A stretch of 64,000 bases of DNA from Flavobacteriaceae bacterium PS02337 (GCA_029959285.1 JASCOE010000014.1:1-64000), one strand, 5' to 3'. Numbered from the stretch's first letter, positions 1 to 8,965 are shown. Numbers and translations are program-made. Notes: generated by a model not told the origin, from the sequence alone.

Positions 1-130
1 TAATAGAAAACGTCTGCATTCTTCTTTGGGATATAAAACACCTAAAGAAATGGAACTAGAATTTTATAAAATTAAAAGTGTAGCATAGGTCTTAAAAAAA
101 TTGTCCGACTTTTTGTTGCAAGTCCAAACA
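1..130 (+). mobile_element. Right end of an IS3-family insertion sequence
   Basis: Bases 2-88 read in frame as the last 28 codons of an IS3-family OrfB transposase (NRKRLHSSLGYKTPKEME and onward, ending KSVA, stop at 86-88). The R-x-H-S-S-L-G-Y-x-T-P motif is the usual carboxy end of the DDE integrase domain in this family. The rest lies left of the window. The terminal repeat should sit between the stop and about base 130, where traG homology begins. The exact tip cannot be fixed without the other end or the target duplication. Confidence 0.85.
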
Positions 131-1970
131 GATAATCGTATTCGCCACCCTTGTAGTAGGGTTCGAGGACGTTCAGGAAATTTGCAATGTCAAAGTCTTT
201 TTCCCTTACCTGTTTTTCTTCGAGTACCTTGCGGTAATCACCTTTGACATACTCGTAGAAACCGTTGAATGATGGGTAAACATCATCTGTTTTGATACGT
301 TCAATATAACCTGATACGGCATTGGATAATGCCACTTCTTCCGAACGGGTTGGCGGTTCATCATCACGTTTCCATAGTGTCAATATTAAGGTCTTAACAC
401 TTTCTCTCTTTTCGATGTCGAAAACCCCATCATCCGTGTAAAATGGATTGAATGCAATCGGGTTGCCTTCGGTGTACGTAAAATAAACACCGTCTTCACC
501 TTTGGTCTTTCCTTTGATGAGTTCGCATAAGCCCTGATAAGAATTACCCGTATCTACCAACAATACGTGTGCGCCCTGTTCGTAGTATTGCCTTACCATA
601 TGGTTTGTGAAGAACGATTTTCCCGAACCTGACGGACCAAGTATAAACTTGTTCCGGTTCGTGATGATGCCACACTTCATAGGCAGGTCGGAAATATCCA
701 AATGGATAGGTTTTCCTGTAAGCCTGTCAGCCATCTTGATACCGAACGGCGAGGGCGAATTGTGATAGTTGGTTTCTTCTGTGAAGAAGCACAAGGCAGG
801 TTCGATAAAAGTGTAAAAACTTTCCTCACTCGGAAAATCGCCTGCATTGCCGGGCATTCCAGCCCAAAACAAAGTGGCTACGTCCGTAGTGTTGTGGCGA
901 GGCTTACACTCCATCAATGCCAATGCACTACCGCAATCGTTCTTTAACTGTTTCAGCTCCGCAGGGTCTTCCGACCACGCCATAATGTTGAAGTGTGCCC
1001 TGATAGACGACAGACCGAAGCTGTGGGCTTCGTTCAGGTATTTTTCTATCCACTCTTTGTTGATTTGGTTTGCCCTGCTATACCTTGCCAAAGAGTGCAT
1101 ATTGCGGGCGGACTTTTCAAACTTTTGCAGGTTGTCTTCGCTGTTATCCAAAAACAAATATTGGTTGTAGATATGGTTACAGCTAAGGAGTAATCCCACG
1201 GGAGCAGCGAACGACAAACGGCAGTCGCTCCGGTCGGTGGATAGCTTTTCAAAACGGGTATCAGCCGATACCGTTCCGGGCAAATCGTCTGTATCGGACA
1301 AGGTGTGCAGGCTCAACCTTTTGTTTCCGATACGGACTTCTTCCGTTCCGAGTGCGATGTCCTGCATCGGTGTTCCGCTTTCCCTTGACAGGGTTAGGTA
1401 CTGTTCCAACAATCCCTGCTTTTCGTCCGTTCCGATGATTTCATCTTCGGTAAGGCGTTGCAGGGTTATGAAACCGCTATCGTTCACGATACGCTCAAAC
1501 TGTGCCACCGCTTCCATAAAGCGGTGTATCGTTTCCTTGTTCCTGATTTCCTTTGGTATGAGCGTACCTTTGCAAAGCGAACTGAAGTTGCTTTGCATAC
1601 GCATTCTTTCCTTAGTGGTCTTGGTCAGGAACAGGTAACAATAATGGTTCAGAAATGGTCGCTCATTAAAATGGCGTTGGTAGGATTTAGCCAAAAAACT
1701 TTGGTCTTCCTTTGCCAAATCGGGAGCATAGCTTTCTTTGATGTACCAATCCTGTTTGTGGATGACCGTAAAATCCGGCAAGGTCTTGATAGCCTTATGC
1801 CAGGCGGAGTGAATAGCTTCGTATTCCGCCGATGCTACCGTAAACAGTTCCGGCAAACGAACCTCAAAGCAGGCGGTAATGTCCGCATCTTTGGAAAGGA
1901 TGCAGTTGTTTTCTACTGCCAACAAAGGAAATTTGTTTTCCAGCGTTGTTGTCTTTGCAACGTTTCTCAT
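72..1970 (-). pseudogene. traG: TraG/VirB4-type conjugation ATPase, interrupted by the IS
   Basis: This is the conjugative-transposon TraG ATPase that powers assembly of the type IV mating channel at the inner membrane. A Walker A motif GPSGSGKS lies near residue 443 and is followed by LLVDTGNSYQGLC. Family members are usually above 800 residues. Here similarity ends near residue 612, and the last roughly 20 codons are read from IS sequence, so the Walker B half is absent from this window. It overlaps the traF stop by 4 bp, so the two were translated together. The missing half may lie beyond the IS, so the gene is interrupted here and not necessarily lost. As it stands it should not support transfer. 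Confidence 0.9.
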
Positions 1971-2299
1971 AGGGCATTCGATTTAGGAGTGAATTTCAGA
2001 TAGCGGTGTACAGGCTTGCGACAAATGATGTATCGGGGATGTCTTTTTCCTGCTCCGATTTTCATTAGCCCGTGTTCGCCGTACTTCCTGTTTAGTGAAA
2101 AGGTCTGCCACACAATGAGCGAAGCACCGCCTGCTCCGAGGAACAGGCAGATGTAAGAGTTTACGCCTGCCATATACAGTATCATCACGAGGATGAGCGT
2201 ACCGAGCAGTCCGCCAGCGAAAATGAACAGGTATTGTGCTTTCAGTCCCTTAAATTCCACTGTCCTGCCAATGCCTTTGTTTATGTTGTAATTGTTCAT
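1967..2299 (-). CDS. traF: TraF, DUF4133 conjugative transposon protein
   Basis: Small membrane protein of the DUF4133 family, beginning MNNYNINKGIGRTVEFKGLK and followed by two hydrophobic segments (YLFIFAGGLLGTLILVMILY and SYICLFLGAGGASLIVW). It is the VirB3-like inner-membrane part of the mating channel. The open frame extends 21 codons upstream, but the ATG at 2299 gives the conserved family amino terminus and avoids a long overlap with traE. It lies between traE (11-bp gap) and traG (4-bp overlap), the standard CTnDOT order. Confidence 0.85.
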   Translation of the reverse strand: MNNYNINKGIGRTVEFKGLKAQYLFIFAGGLLGTLILVMILYMAGVNSYICLFLGAGGASLIVWQTFSLNRKYGEHGLMKIGAGKRHPRYIICRKPVHRYLKFTPKSNAL

Positions 2300-2310
2300 A
2301 AAGCAAAGGA

Positions 2311-2616
2311 TTAAAGGAAGAATGAACGCAGGATGGTAGCCGCTACGATTAAGAAGATACACGCACCGAACCAGCTTGCCGCAGTCTTCGATGTGTCGGG
2401 GTCGCCCGAACTGAACTTATTGTAAACTTTAACGCCCCCTATCAAGCCCACGACCGCACCGATGGCGTAGATTAATTGGGTTGCGGGGTCGAAATAGGAA
2501 GTTACCATTTGGGTAGCCTCGTTGATACCTGCCGAGCCGTTTCCCTGTGCGAACGCACCAATTCCTGACAGCATAGCCACGGCTGCCAGCAAAACTTTTT
2601 TTCTCTGTTTTTCCAT
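2311..2616 (-). CDS. traE: TraE, DUF4134 pilin-like conjugative transposon protein
   Basis: 101-residue DUF4134 protein with a cleavable-looking signal (KVLLAAVAMLSGIGAFAQ) and two membrane spans (LIYAIGAVVGLIGGVKVY and FGACIFLIVAATILRSFF). Size and topology match the VirB2-like major pilin slot of Bacteroidota transfer operons. It is the first gene of the traE-F-G half-operon now separated from traA-D by the SIR2-HerA cassette, so it needs its own promoter. A TGCCAC box lies about 90 bp upstream at 2703-2741. Confidence 0.85.
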   Translation of the reverse strand: MEKQRKKVLLAAVAMLSGIGAFAQGNGSAGINEATQMVTSYFDPATQLIYAIGAVVGLIGGVKVYNKFSSGDPDTSKTAASWFGACIFLIVAATILRSFFL

Positions 2617-2702
2617 AATTGAAACACATTAATTTGTTATTGTTATCCCGCACCTTGCGGACTTTCGGAACAAAGGTGTTTCAGAAATCAGGGCGTTATA
2701 AT

Positions 2703-2741
2703 AAAGTGGCAGTCAAAGGAATGATTTGGCAGTGAGTGGCT
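2703..2741 (-). promoter_or_regulatory. TGCCAC-type box upstream of traE
   Basis: On the minus strand this reads AAGCCACTCACTGCCAAATC, then TTTGACTGCCACTTTA. The core (C/A)ACTGCCAC recurs upstream of five other operons of the element in the same orientation relative to the gene served. A CACCTTTG, close to the -7 consensus, lies about 25 bp further towards traE. Confidence 0.5.
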
Positions 2742-2782
2742 TTATAGAAAGTCTAAATCCGTATTTATTAAACTATTTTGCT

Positions 2783-2810
2783 TAAATTTGACATATTTAG
2801 ACAAGTCTTA
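2783..2810 (+). promoter_or_regulatory. Promoter and operator of the XRE-SIR2-HerA cassette
   Basis: TAAATTTG at 2783-2790 fits the Bacteroidota -7 consensus TAnnTTTG. Directly downstream, AGAC-AA-GTCT at 2799-2808 is a perfect short palindrome placed between the -7 box and the ATG at 2821. That is where a small XRE repressor could block its own transcription. The operator role is inferred from position only. Confidence 0.5.
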
Positions 2811-2820
2811 AAAAAGCAAA

Positions 2821-3120
2821 ATGGCATTTGGAAAACACATAAAAAGACTAAGAGAAAGTAAAGGATTGTTCCTACGGGAAGTTGGGGCTGCATTGGAACT
2901 GGATAGTGCTTTTATCAGTAAAGTCGAAAATGAAGAAAGACCATTGCCAAGAAAACACATCGAAAAGCTTGCAGAATTTTTGAATACCCCAATTGATGAG
3001 CTATTGGTTTTATGGTTTTCAGATAAAATAAAGGGACTTATTGACGATAAAGAAATAGGAAAGCAGGCTTTAAAAATTGTTTTAAAAGAATTAAATGCAA
3101 TCAAGAATAATGCAGATTAG
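2821..3120 (+). CDS. XRE-family HTH regulator
   Basis: 99-residue protein with a Cro/C1-type helix-turn-helix over about residues 6-62 (IKRLRESKGLFLREVGAAL, then SAFISKVENEERPLPRKHIEKLAEFL) and a short helical tail. Regulators of this size often control restriction-modification and other defence cassettes in Bacteroidota. It leads a three-gene set with the SIR2 and HerA genes and lies opposite to the surrounding tra genes. It probably autoregulates the cassette through the palindrome before its start. The target DNA and any signal are unknown. Confidence 0.85.
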   Translation: MAFGKHIKRLRESKGLFLREVGAALELDSAFISKVENEERPLPRKHIEKLAEFLNTPIDELLVLWFSDKIKGLIDDKEIGKQALKIVLKELNAIKNNAD

Positions 3121-3175
3121 GTTTTTAACAACTCTTCTTTGGCAATAAAAAGGTTAACAAATAAAATATGCGAAT

Positions 3176-4381
3176 ATGAAATACATTTTACTCAACAATA
3201 ACAGTTCTGTTGCTTATGATGATAGTGATGCTACTGATATAAAAGTATATATCGACGGCAAACTTCACGATTTCAAAGAAAGTACCGAAAATAGAATTGA
3301 TTATGCAATTGCAACAAATAGGAATAAATACTCCCAAACTCTAAATAATCAGTTTGAGAATTTATTACTTCTAACTGGTGCAGGGTCATCTATTGGTTGG
3401 GGAAAAGATGGGAAGTTGGGTAAGTCGATGGCAAATTTATGGGATGATGCGGAAGCTCTTTTAACAGCCGATGTTTTTGGAAAGTTACTTGAAACTATTG
3501 GCTACGATGAAAAATGGGATGATGGCTCTATAGTAAAGAATTTAGAAAAGGTTCTTTCTATGGCAACACCTGCTATACCATATATACCCAAAGAGGATAT
3601 AGATATTGAGGATTGTGTAAACAAAATTAAAGATTTTATCAAAGAAGCCTGTCAATTGAGTTTGCCAGATAATTCGCCACATACGCTCTTATTAAATAAA
3701 ATAACGAAACGCAAAGTTACTTTACCAAGATTTAAGCTGTTTACATTGAATTATGACCTAATGTTTGAACAATCAGCTTGTGAAAGCAATTTTGTTGTTA
3801 TAGACGGGTTTTCATTTTCTCAACCAAGAATATTTAGTGGGCGTAATTATGATTACGATATTGTTTCCCGCAATCAAAGTAGAGTAAAAGAAGAAGACAA
3901 TTTTATTCAAAAAGTTTTCCATTTGTACAAATTACACGGTTCTGTAAATTGGGAAAAGCAAGACAACAAGATTATACAAAAAGAAGAACCTGACGAACCA
4001 TTGATGATATATCCACATCAATCAAAATATGAAAGCTCTTATGAACAGCCGTATTTTGAAATGATGTCGAGGTTCCAGTCCAATTTGAGAAAGGAGAATG
4101 TTTTCCTTATTACAATAGGCTTTAGTTTCGGGGATAAACATATCGTAACCGCAATCATCGAAGCCTTGGAACAAAATCCAGGCTTTCAATTGATGATTGT
4201 AAATAAAGGGATAGATGAAACCAACGAAAATATGAAACCCTTTATTGATGCTGCAAACAAATATTCCAATATATCTATTGTTTCAGAAACCTTTGAGGAT
4301 TTCGCTAAGAATTATCCTGACTTAAAATCTTACAATCAGGAAGATACACGACAAATAGTAATTAATATCCCTAATAGTTAG
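3176..4381 (+). CDS. SIR2-domain defence protein (NADase-type candidate)
   Basis: 401-residue SIR2-like protein. Visible motifs are the NAD-binding TGAGSS at 67-72, the TLNYD motif at 190-194, the likely catalytic His in KLHGSVNW near 254, and IGFSFGDKH near 314-322. This layout is the SIR2_2 type found in phage-defence proteins that degrade NAD+ on infection, not the protein-deacetylase type. The partner HerA ATPase starts 2 bp after its stop, so translation is coupled. In known SIR2/HerA systems the two proteins form a large complex. NAD depletion here is inferred from that family. Confidence 0.85.
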   Translation: MKYILLNNNSSVAYDDSDATDIKVYIDGKLHDFKESTENRIDYAIATNRNKYSQTLNNQFENLLLLTGAGSSIGWGKDGKLGKSMANLWDDAEALLTADVFGKLLETIGYDEKWDDGSIVKNLEKVLSMATPAIPYIPKEDIDIEDCVNKIKDFIKEACQLSLPDNSPHTLLLNKITKRKVTLPRFKLFTLNYDLMFEQSACESNFVVIDGFSFSQPRIFSGRNYDYDIVSRNQSRVKEEDNFIQKVFHLYKLHGSVNWEKQDNKIIQKEEPDEPLMIYPHQSKYESSYEQPYFEMMSRFQSNLRKENVFLITIGFSFGDKHIVTAIIEALEQNPGFQLMIVNKGIDETNENMKPFIDAANKYSNISIVSETFEDFAKNYPDLKSYNQEDTRQIVINIPNS

Positions 4382-4383
4382 AT

Positions 4384-6138
4384 ATGAGCAATAGCCCCTT
4401 TAATCACAGTCATTTTCTTGGGTATGTAAATTTTGTATCCCCTGCATTTGTGAAAGTGCATTTCCCGTCTTCTGTTTTGATGAAAACATTTGTTCACCAC
4501 GCAGAAGTGTTGAGAGGTGGACTTGTAGGAAACTATATTGTTGTTGAGGGAGAGGAAAAAGGTTTTCTGGGAAAAATGTTGGAAATATCGTTACCTGAAA
4601 AAGAACGGTTGGAATTAAGTGAAAGAACTTTTTCAACTAAAGCATTTCATCCAGTAGGAAGAATAGAAATTCTTTTATCATTTGATTTGTTTGACCCGAG
4701 TAGAATAGAAAAAGGGATAAATAGCCTCCCACTCATTGGTTCTAAGGTATTCATTTGTTCGTCGGAATTTCTTTCTACACATTTCAAAACCTTTGGCATA
4801 AAACCCGAAAATATCGAACATTCTCCTACTTTTAGAATGGGGAATTTGATATACGATAAAAATGTTCCCGTAGATATTTCTTTGCAAGCGATATTTAGTC
4901 GTCATTGTGCGGTTGTTGGTACAACAGGAGGAGGGAAAAGTTATACCATCAGCAAATTTATTGAGGGAGTTATAGAAACCGGAGCAAAAGCTATAATCTT
5001 AGACCCAACGGGAGAATACTCTACATTTGATGCTCATCCAAAAGTTGACCATTCAACACTGATTTCAGAAAGCTATTTTCCATATCAGAATTTAACCATT
5101 AATGATTTATTCGTTCTGTTCAGACCATCAGGACAAGTACAGCAACCCGTTTTATTGGAAGCTATTAAGTCGTTAAAAGTTGCACATTGCTTATTAGGGA
5201 ATATTCCTAATAATGGACATAATAATGATGGAACTAACGATACTTTTACATTCAGGGGTCAGCAAGTAGTTATAAATAATGGATTAGTTGTAAAACAAAA
5301 TAATATTACTGCGGCATATAATAATGCCTACTTTACTTATAAATCTATTATAGAAGATTTCACAATAAATAATTTCAGTATAAATCTACTCCACAGGCAA
5401 ATAGGGAATGAATGTTTTCAAATATTCAACGACCGTTGGGCAAACAATAGAGATGAAAGAAATTATGGAAATGCAACGAGTTTAATAATGCGTGTTAACA
5501 ATGTAATATCGGACAATGATTATTCCGGTATGTTTGGATTTAATGCTCCAACCACAAATAACCTAATAACCAAGATAGACGAGTTTTTGAATAATCCAGA
5601 ATTAAATATTTTAAGAATTGGTTTTGAAAATGTACCTTATAATTTTCAGGCAAGAGAAATCTTGGCAAATTCATTGGGAAGATACTTATTGAATAAAGCT
5701 CGAACTAATATTTTCAGAGAAAATCCTCTAATTCTCTTTGTAGATGAAGCCCATCAGTTTTTAAACAAGAAAATTAAGGATGAATATTTTGAAAGCACAG
5801 AATTAAATGCTTTTGATAACATTGCTAAAGAAAGTCGTAAATATGGATTATTTCTATGTTTATCAACACAAATGCCAAGAGATATTCCTGTTGGTACGCT
5901 AAGTCAAATGGGAACATTCATTACTCATAGGCTGATAAATTATCAAGATAAGGAAGCAATCGCGAGTGCTTGCTCGACTGCCAATAAAGAAACTCTTTCT
6001 TTTTTACCATCTTTAGGGTCAGGAGAAGCAATTATTATGGGAGTTGATTTTCCAATGCCAATATCAGTCAAAGTAGATATGCCAACAATTACACCGAAGT
6101 TCGATACTCCAAAATTTGTAAAAATAGCGGGCACTTAG
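4384..6138 (+). CDS. HerA-like DNA translocase ATPase (SIR2 partner)
   Basis: 584-residue HerA/DUF87 ATPase. It has an amino-terminal barrel-like region (1-150), a Walker A GTTGGGKS at 179-186 followed by an IILDPTGEYS segment, and a Walker B LFVDEAH near 450. A carboxy helicase core follows (SRKYGLFLCLSTQMPRDIP, then THRL). HerA proteins form hexameric pumps on double-stranded DNA. Next to a SIR2 gene they form an anti-phage complex. It ends 57 bp before the convergent traD gene, with no strong terminator visible between them. Confidence 0.85.
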   Translation: MSNSPFNHSHFLGYVNFVSPAFVKVHFPSSVLMKTFVHHAEVLRGGLVGNYIVVEGEEKGFLGKMLEISLPEKERLELSERTFSTKAFHPVGRIEILLSFDLFDPSRIEKGINSLPLIGSKVFICSSEFLSTHFKTFGIKPENIEHSPTFRMGNLIYDKNVPVDISLQAIFSRHCAVVGTTGGGKSYTISKFIEGVIETGAKAIILDPTGEYSTFDAHPKVDHSTLISESYFPYQNLTINDLFVLFRPSGQVQQPVLLEAIKSLKVAHCLLGNIPNNGHNNDGTNDTFTFRGQQVVINNGLVVKQNNITAAYNNAYFTYKSIIEDFTINNFSINLLHRQIGNECFQIFNDRWANNRDERNYGNATSLIMRVNNVISDNDYSGMFGFNAPTTNNLITKIDEFLNNPELNILRIGFENVPYNFQAREILANSLGRYLLNKARTNIFRENPLILFVDEAHQFLNKKIKDEYFESTELNAFDNIAKESRKYGLFLCLSTQMPRDIPVGTLSQMGTFITHRLINYQDKEAIASACSTANKETLSFLPSLGSGEAIIMGVDFPMPISVKVDMPTITPKFDTPKFVKIAGT

Positions 6139-6194
6139 TTTTATAGCGTTTGAACAATTTTTAATTTGTGTCTAACATACAAAAGGGAGCTTGC

Positions 6195-6830
6195 CTAAAC
6201 AAACTCCTCAATGTCAAAATCACTCAAATCACTTTTCCGCAAAGTGGAAGAACTGTCTTCCGTTTCAGATGAAAGGGTGCTATCCAAAAGCTCGGCTATT
6301 CTTCGGGAAGCATCTTCCATAGAATTCTCCAATAGGCTGAATAATTCGGTTCCCTGTATTTTTTGAACTATGGCTATCGCTGTTTCCTTTTGGGCTGGTT
6401 CCAATTCTTCTTTTTGGAGCAACACCCCCACGGAGCTTAGTTCTTCAAAGGTAACCCCTTGGGCAAAACCGTCATCGCCACCGGATATTCCGTACCTGTT
6501 CCAATCTTCTTCCTCTTCCTCCAAATCAGGTATATTACTGAAAACTTCGTCCAGCTCTTCCTTGCGGATTTGAATGCCGACGTTTTCATTTTCGTCGTAT
6601 TCAATGTCTAAATTAGCGGGGTTTATCTCCGGTTCCTCAATTTGGCGTTCATTGGCAGCGTTTGGCATTGAAAGGCGTTCTACGGATTTTGGCTGCCCCA
6701 TAATATCGGGCAGGTTCGGATTGACTTTCTTCTGCGGAGGTACTTGTTTTGTCCTTTTCTTAATGACAATCTTATCCTGTAAAAGCAGGACAATGACTAT
6801 CAGCAGGCATATCACAATTACTATTTCCAT
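6195..6830 (-). CDS. traD: TraD-like conjugative transposon protein
   Basis: 211-residue protein with one amino-terminal membrane anchor (IVIVICLLIVIVLLLQ), a basic stretch (KIVIKKRTKQ) and a long acidic, low-complexity cytoplasmic part (DLEEEEEDW). It fits the poorly characterised TraD position in CTnDOT-type operons, after two DUF3408 genes. The role in transfer is not established. The downstream side, where traE would follow, is now occupied by the SIR2-HerA cassette on the other strand. Confidence 0.6.
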   Translation of the reverse strand: MEIVIVICLLIVIVLLLQDKIVIKKRTKQVPPQKKVNPNLPDIMGQPKSVERLSMPNAANERQIEEPEINPANLDIEYDENENVGIQIRKEELDEVFSNIPDLEEEEEDWNRYGISGGDDGFAQGVTFEELSSVGVLLQKEELEPAQKETAIAIVQKIQGTELFSLLENSMEDASRRIAELLDSTLSSETEDSSSTLRKSDLSDFDIEEFV

Positions 6831-6842
6831 AACGTAGGTTTT

Positions 6843-7148
6843 TTAAAACAAGCCTTTGTACTTTTCGTTGAACTCTTTTGTAATCATATCTTCAAATACT
6901 TTAAAATGATGTTCAAGAATATTATTGAGATAGGCAAACAAGGGTATTTTATCATCGCCTATAATCTGGACTATGCGGGTTAAACGCTCGTGATGTTCAG
7001 GACTTAGGTATATGCTTTTATTGCCTCTTTTCTGCATTTTATTCATTTGCATAAATGCGTTTTCATAGGTTGTTTTAGCTGTATTGCTAACTGTATCGGA
7101 GTTGCTGCCGGCTGCAACAGTATTCCTGTTCTTTTTATCTTTCTTCAT
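6843..7148 (-). CDS. traC: DUF3408 protein, TraC position
   Basis: 101-residue DUF3408 protein with a disordered basic amino end and a conserved carboxy half (YLSPEHHERLTRIVQIIGD, then PLFAYLNNILEHHF). That half resembles a small ribbon-helix-helix-like DNA-binding fold. It overlaps traB by 1 bp and is clearly paralogous to it (YIRPEYHERLLRIVQLTRE in TraB). The pair lies between the ParA gene and traD, the standard arrangement, and probably acts in DNA processing or partition. Confidence 0.75.
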   Translation of the reverse strand: MKKDKKNRNTVAAGSNSDTVSNTAKTTYENAFMQMNKMQKRGNKSIYLSPEHHERLTRIVQIIGDDKIPLFAYLNNILEHHFKVFEDMITKEFNEKYKGLF

Positions 7149-7552
7149 TATAGAATGGGTTTAAAATGTTCATTGAAATAATCGGTAATATCGTCCCCGT
7201 ACTCCCTGAAATGATGTTCAAGAATATTGTCAATGTAAGAGTAGAGCGTTGTTCTTTCTTCCCTTGTCAGTTGAACGATGCGGAGCAATCTTTCGTGGTA
7301 TTCAGGGCGTATGTAAACGACCTTGCCATTACGCCCCGATGGAAAACGATTGACCAAAAACGTTTCCTCGTAGTCCGCTTTCTTTGATGAACTGTTACGG
7401 GCTTTTTCCCTGGGCTTGTTTTCCTTTGGTACATCCTGCTTTTTGTTAATGGTCGGTGGAGCAACAGGCTCATCGCCGCTTATGACGTTCATAAGGTATT
7501 CCTCATCAACATTGGGCTTTTCAAAATCGTTGTTTTTGTTATCTGAAGCCAT
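7148..7552 (-). CDS. traB: DUF3408 protein, TraB position
   Basis: 134-residue DUF3408 protein. The first 70 residues are charged and likely disordered. The conserved module VYIRPEYHERLLRIVQLTRE, then YSYIDNILEHHF, lies at about 80-125. It is the longer paralogue of the next gene and follows the ParA gene after 12 bp. A role as DNA-binding partner of the ParA ATPase is inferred from position. No experimental function is known to me. Confidence 0.75.
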   Translation of the reverse strand: MASDNKNNDFEKPNVDEEYLMNVISGDEPVAPPTINKKQDVPKENKPREKARNSSSKKADYEETFLVNRFPSGRNGKVVYIRPEYHERLLRIVQLTREERTTLYSYIDNILEHHFREYGDDITDYFNEHFKPIL

Positions 7553-7564
7553 ACTTTACTATTT

Positions 7565-8332
7565 TTATAGATGAGTGATTTTTAAAAATTCCTCGACAAA
7601 CAAATCCATTTTAGTTGCTTTCATTAACTGTGGTTCGGCAGGCAGCAAACTTGACCTGAATACATAACTGGCTGTGTCGTCTGTTTCCTTTCGGAAACGC
7701 TTGCTGTCCATTATCCTTGTTTCCATTATGGGCAGGTTGAGTTCTTTGATGACACTTTGATACGCATCATACAAACCTGTTTTTTCCCTGCCATCCACTT
7801 GGTTCCAGAACAGCCACATCTCTTGTTCGGGATTGCCCTCGTCCGTTTGGGGAAGTCCGAGAAAGGCTTTGGTAAAGCCCAATGTACTTTCCACTACCAA
7901 ACGGTCGGCAGTAATGGGCGAAAAGATGAAGTCCATTTTTTTTAAGGTTGTCAGTACACCTTTGGTATTGGCTGTTCCCGGCAGGTCGAAGAAAATAACA
8001 TCCGGCACAACCGCCGACTGGCTTCTGTATTCCGATGCTTTCTCCAGAGCTGTTTCAGCCTTGCATTTGATAATCGGGTACGCTTTTTTGTTGATGGCTT
8101 GAAACTGCTTCATTGCCGCCTTTTTATGGTAGTCGTTCTGCATTATGGTTCTCTTATCCCGTTCACGCATATTGGTCAGGCTGTGTTGCGGAAAGTCGCA
8201 GTCCATCACCAGCACATTAAAACCTAAACGGTAGTGAAGCACACTTGCCAGCAAGGTGGTCATTGTAGATTTTCCCACACCGCCTTTTTGGGTGGAGAAG
8301 CTGATTTTTAAAGTTTTCTTTGTTGTTTCCAT
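7565..8332 (-). CDS. traA: ParA/MinD-type ATPase, TraA of the element
   Basis: 255-residue ParA-family ATPase with the deviant Walker A KGGVGKST at about 17-24, a Walker A' segment VLVMDCDFPQHSL, and FFDLPGT near 117. It opens the minus-strand transfer operon, the usual TraA position in CTnDOT-type elements. It is thought to help maintain or position the excised circle. The 696-bp region upstream separates it from the divergent mobilisation genes. A TGCCAC box oriented towards it lies about 360 bp upstream. Confidence 0.85.
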   Translation of the reverse strand: METTKKTLKISFSTQKGGVGKSTMTTLLASVLHYRLGFNVLVMDCDFPQHSLTNMRERDKRTIMQNDYHKKAAMKQFQAINKKAYPIIKCKAETALEKASEYRSQSAVVPDVIFFDLPGTANTKGVLTTLKKMDFIFSPITADRLVVESTLGFTKAFLGLPQTDEGNPEQEMWLFWNQVDGREKTGLYDAYQSVIKELNLPIMETRIMDSKRFRKETDDTASYVFRSSLLPAEPQLMKATKMDLFVEEFLKITHL

Positions 8333-8694
8333 TATTTAAAAATTTATTGTTACACACTTTATTTGTTTTGCAGGATTGAATATTGGTTTATCTGATTATT
8401 ACCTCATTCCTATATTCCTGCATTCCCTTTTGCGTACTTTCCTGCACAGGTATTTGCTTTCATTTTTGCCTTGTCAGGCACATTCTTTAGCAAGTGGCAA
8501 ACCTTACAATAGGTAAATTGCTTTACCGCTTTTATGCTTTTACACTTTTATTGTTTTATGCTTTTAAAACCTTATGCTTTTATTCCAAACTGCCTGTTTG
8601 CAAACCTGATTTTCTTCTTTGTCGAAATACATTTTTTACTACCTGCACTAAAATTATACGGCAAATAAAGCGATTGATTTATCCGCTGATTGAG

Positions 8695-8733
8695 GTGTGG
8701 CAGTGTTTGGCACTCAAAGGCAGTCTTTGTCCG
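8695..8733 (-). promoter_or_regulatory. TGCCAC box with CAAAG-N5-CTTTG dyad
   Basis: Read towards traA it contains GAGTGCCAAACACTGCCAC. Bases 8708-8731 are identical to 38250-38273, and inside that lies a perfect dyad CAAAG-GCAGT-CTTTG (8715-8729). The same box stands before other operons of the element, so a shared regulator is likely. Confidence 0.55.
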
Positions 8734-8868
8734 GGTATCGCATTGCAATACTCTTACAGGTAGGGCTTTACTTTGTACAATGATTATTATTAACGGATTT
8801 ATGCAAAAGTCTTTTGACAAAATGGAGGGTAACGGGAACGGCATCGAGCCGTTTTCCCTGTTACATTT

Positions 8869-8893
8869 AATCCGTCCCGAAGGGCGGATTTTT
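8869..8893 (+). terminator. Rho-independent-type hairpin ahead of mobA
   Basis: AATCCGTCC, loop CGAA, GGGCGGATT, then TTTTG. This is a compact stem with a T-run on the plus strand, about 140 bp before mobA. It may end a leader transcript or belong to the oriT structure. Confidence 0.45.
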
Positions 8894-8909
8894 GTGTTCA
8901 ACGGAACAC

Positions 8910-8965
8910 GGCAAGTTGTGTTTTGAGCATCTCGGAATGATTTCCGATGCTCAAAACAACTTGCC
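8910..8965. repeat. Long interrupted hairpin in the oriT candidate
   Basis: GGCAAGTTG (8910-8918) pairs with CAACTTGCC (8957-8965), and pairing continues inward through TTTTGAGCA/TGCTCAAAA and TCGGAA/TTCCGA with only two small bulges, closing on a 4-base loop. It ends 63 bp before mobA. Such long inverted repeats commonly mark relaxase recognition regions. Confidence 0.55.

Noticed and set aside
8527-8582. Repeats of TTTTATGCTTTTA considered as a CRISPR array or replication iterons
   Set aside because: Units are irregular in length and spacing, with no spacers, cas genes or replication protein nearby.
8494-8763. 89-codon plus-strand frame in the traA-mobA gap
   Set aside because: It consists of TTTTATGC-type repeats and promoter-like sequence, overlaps the 24-bp repeat and has no domain. 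It is better explained as part of the oriT/regulatory region.
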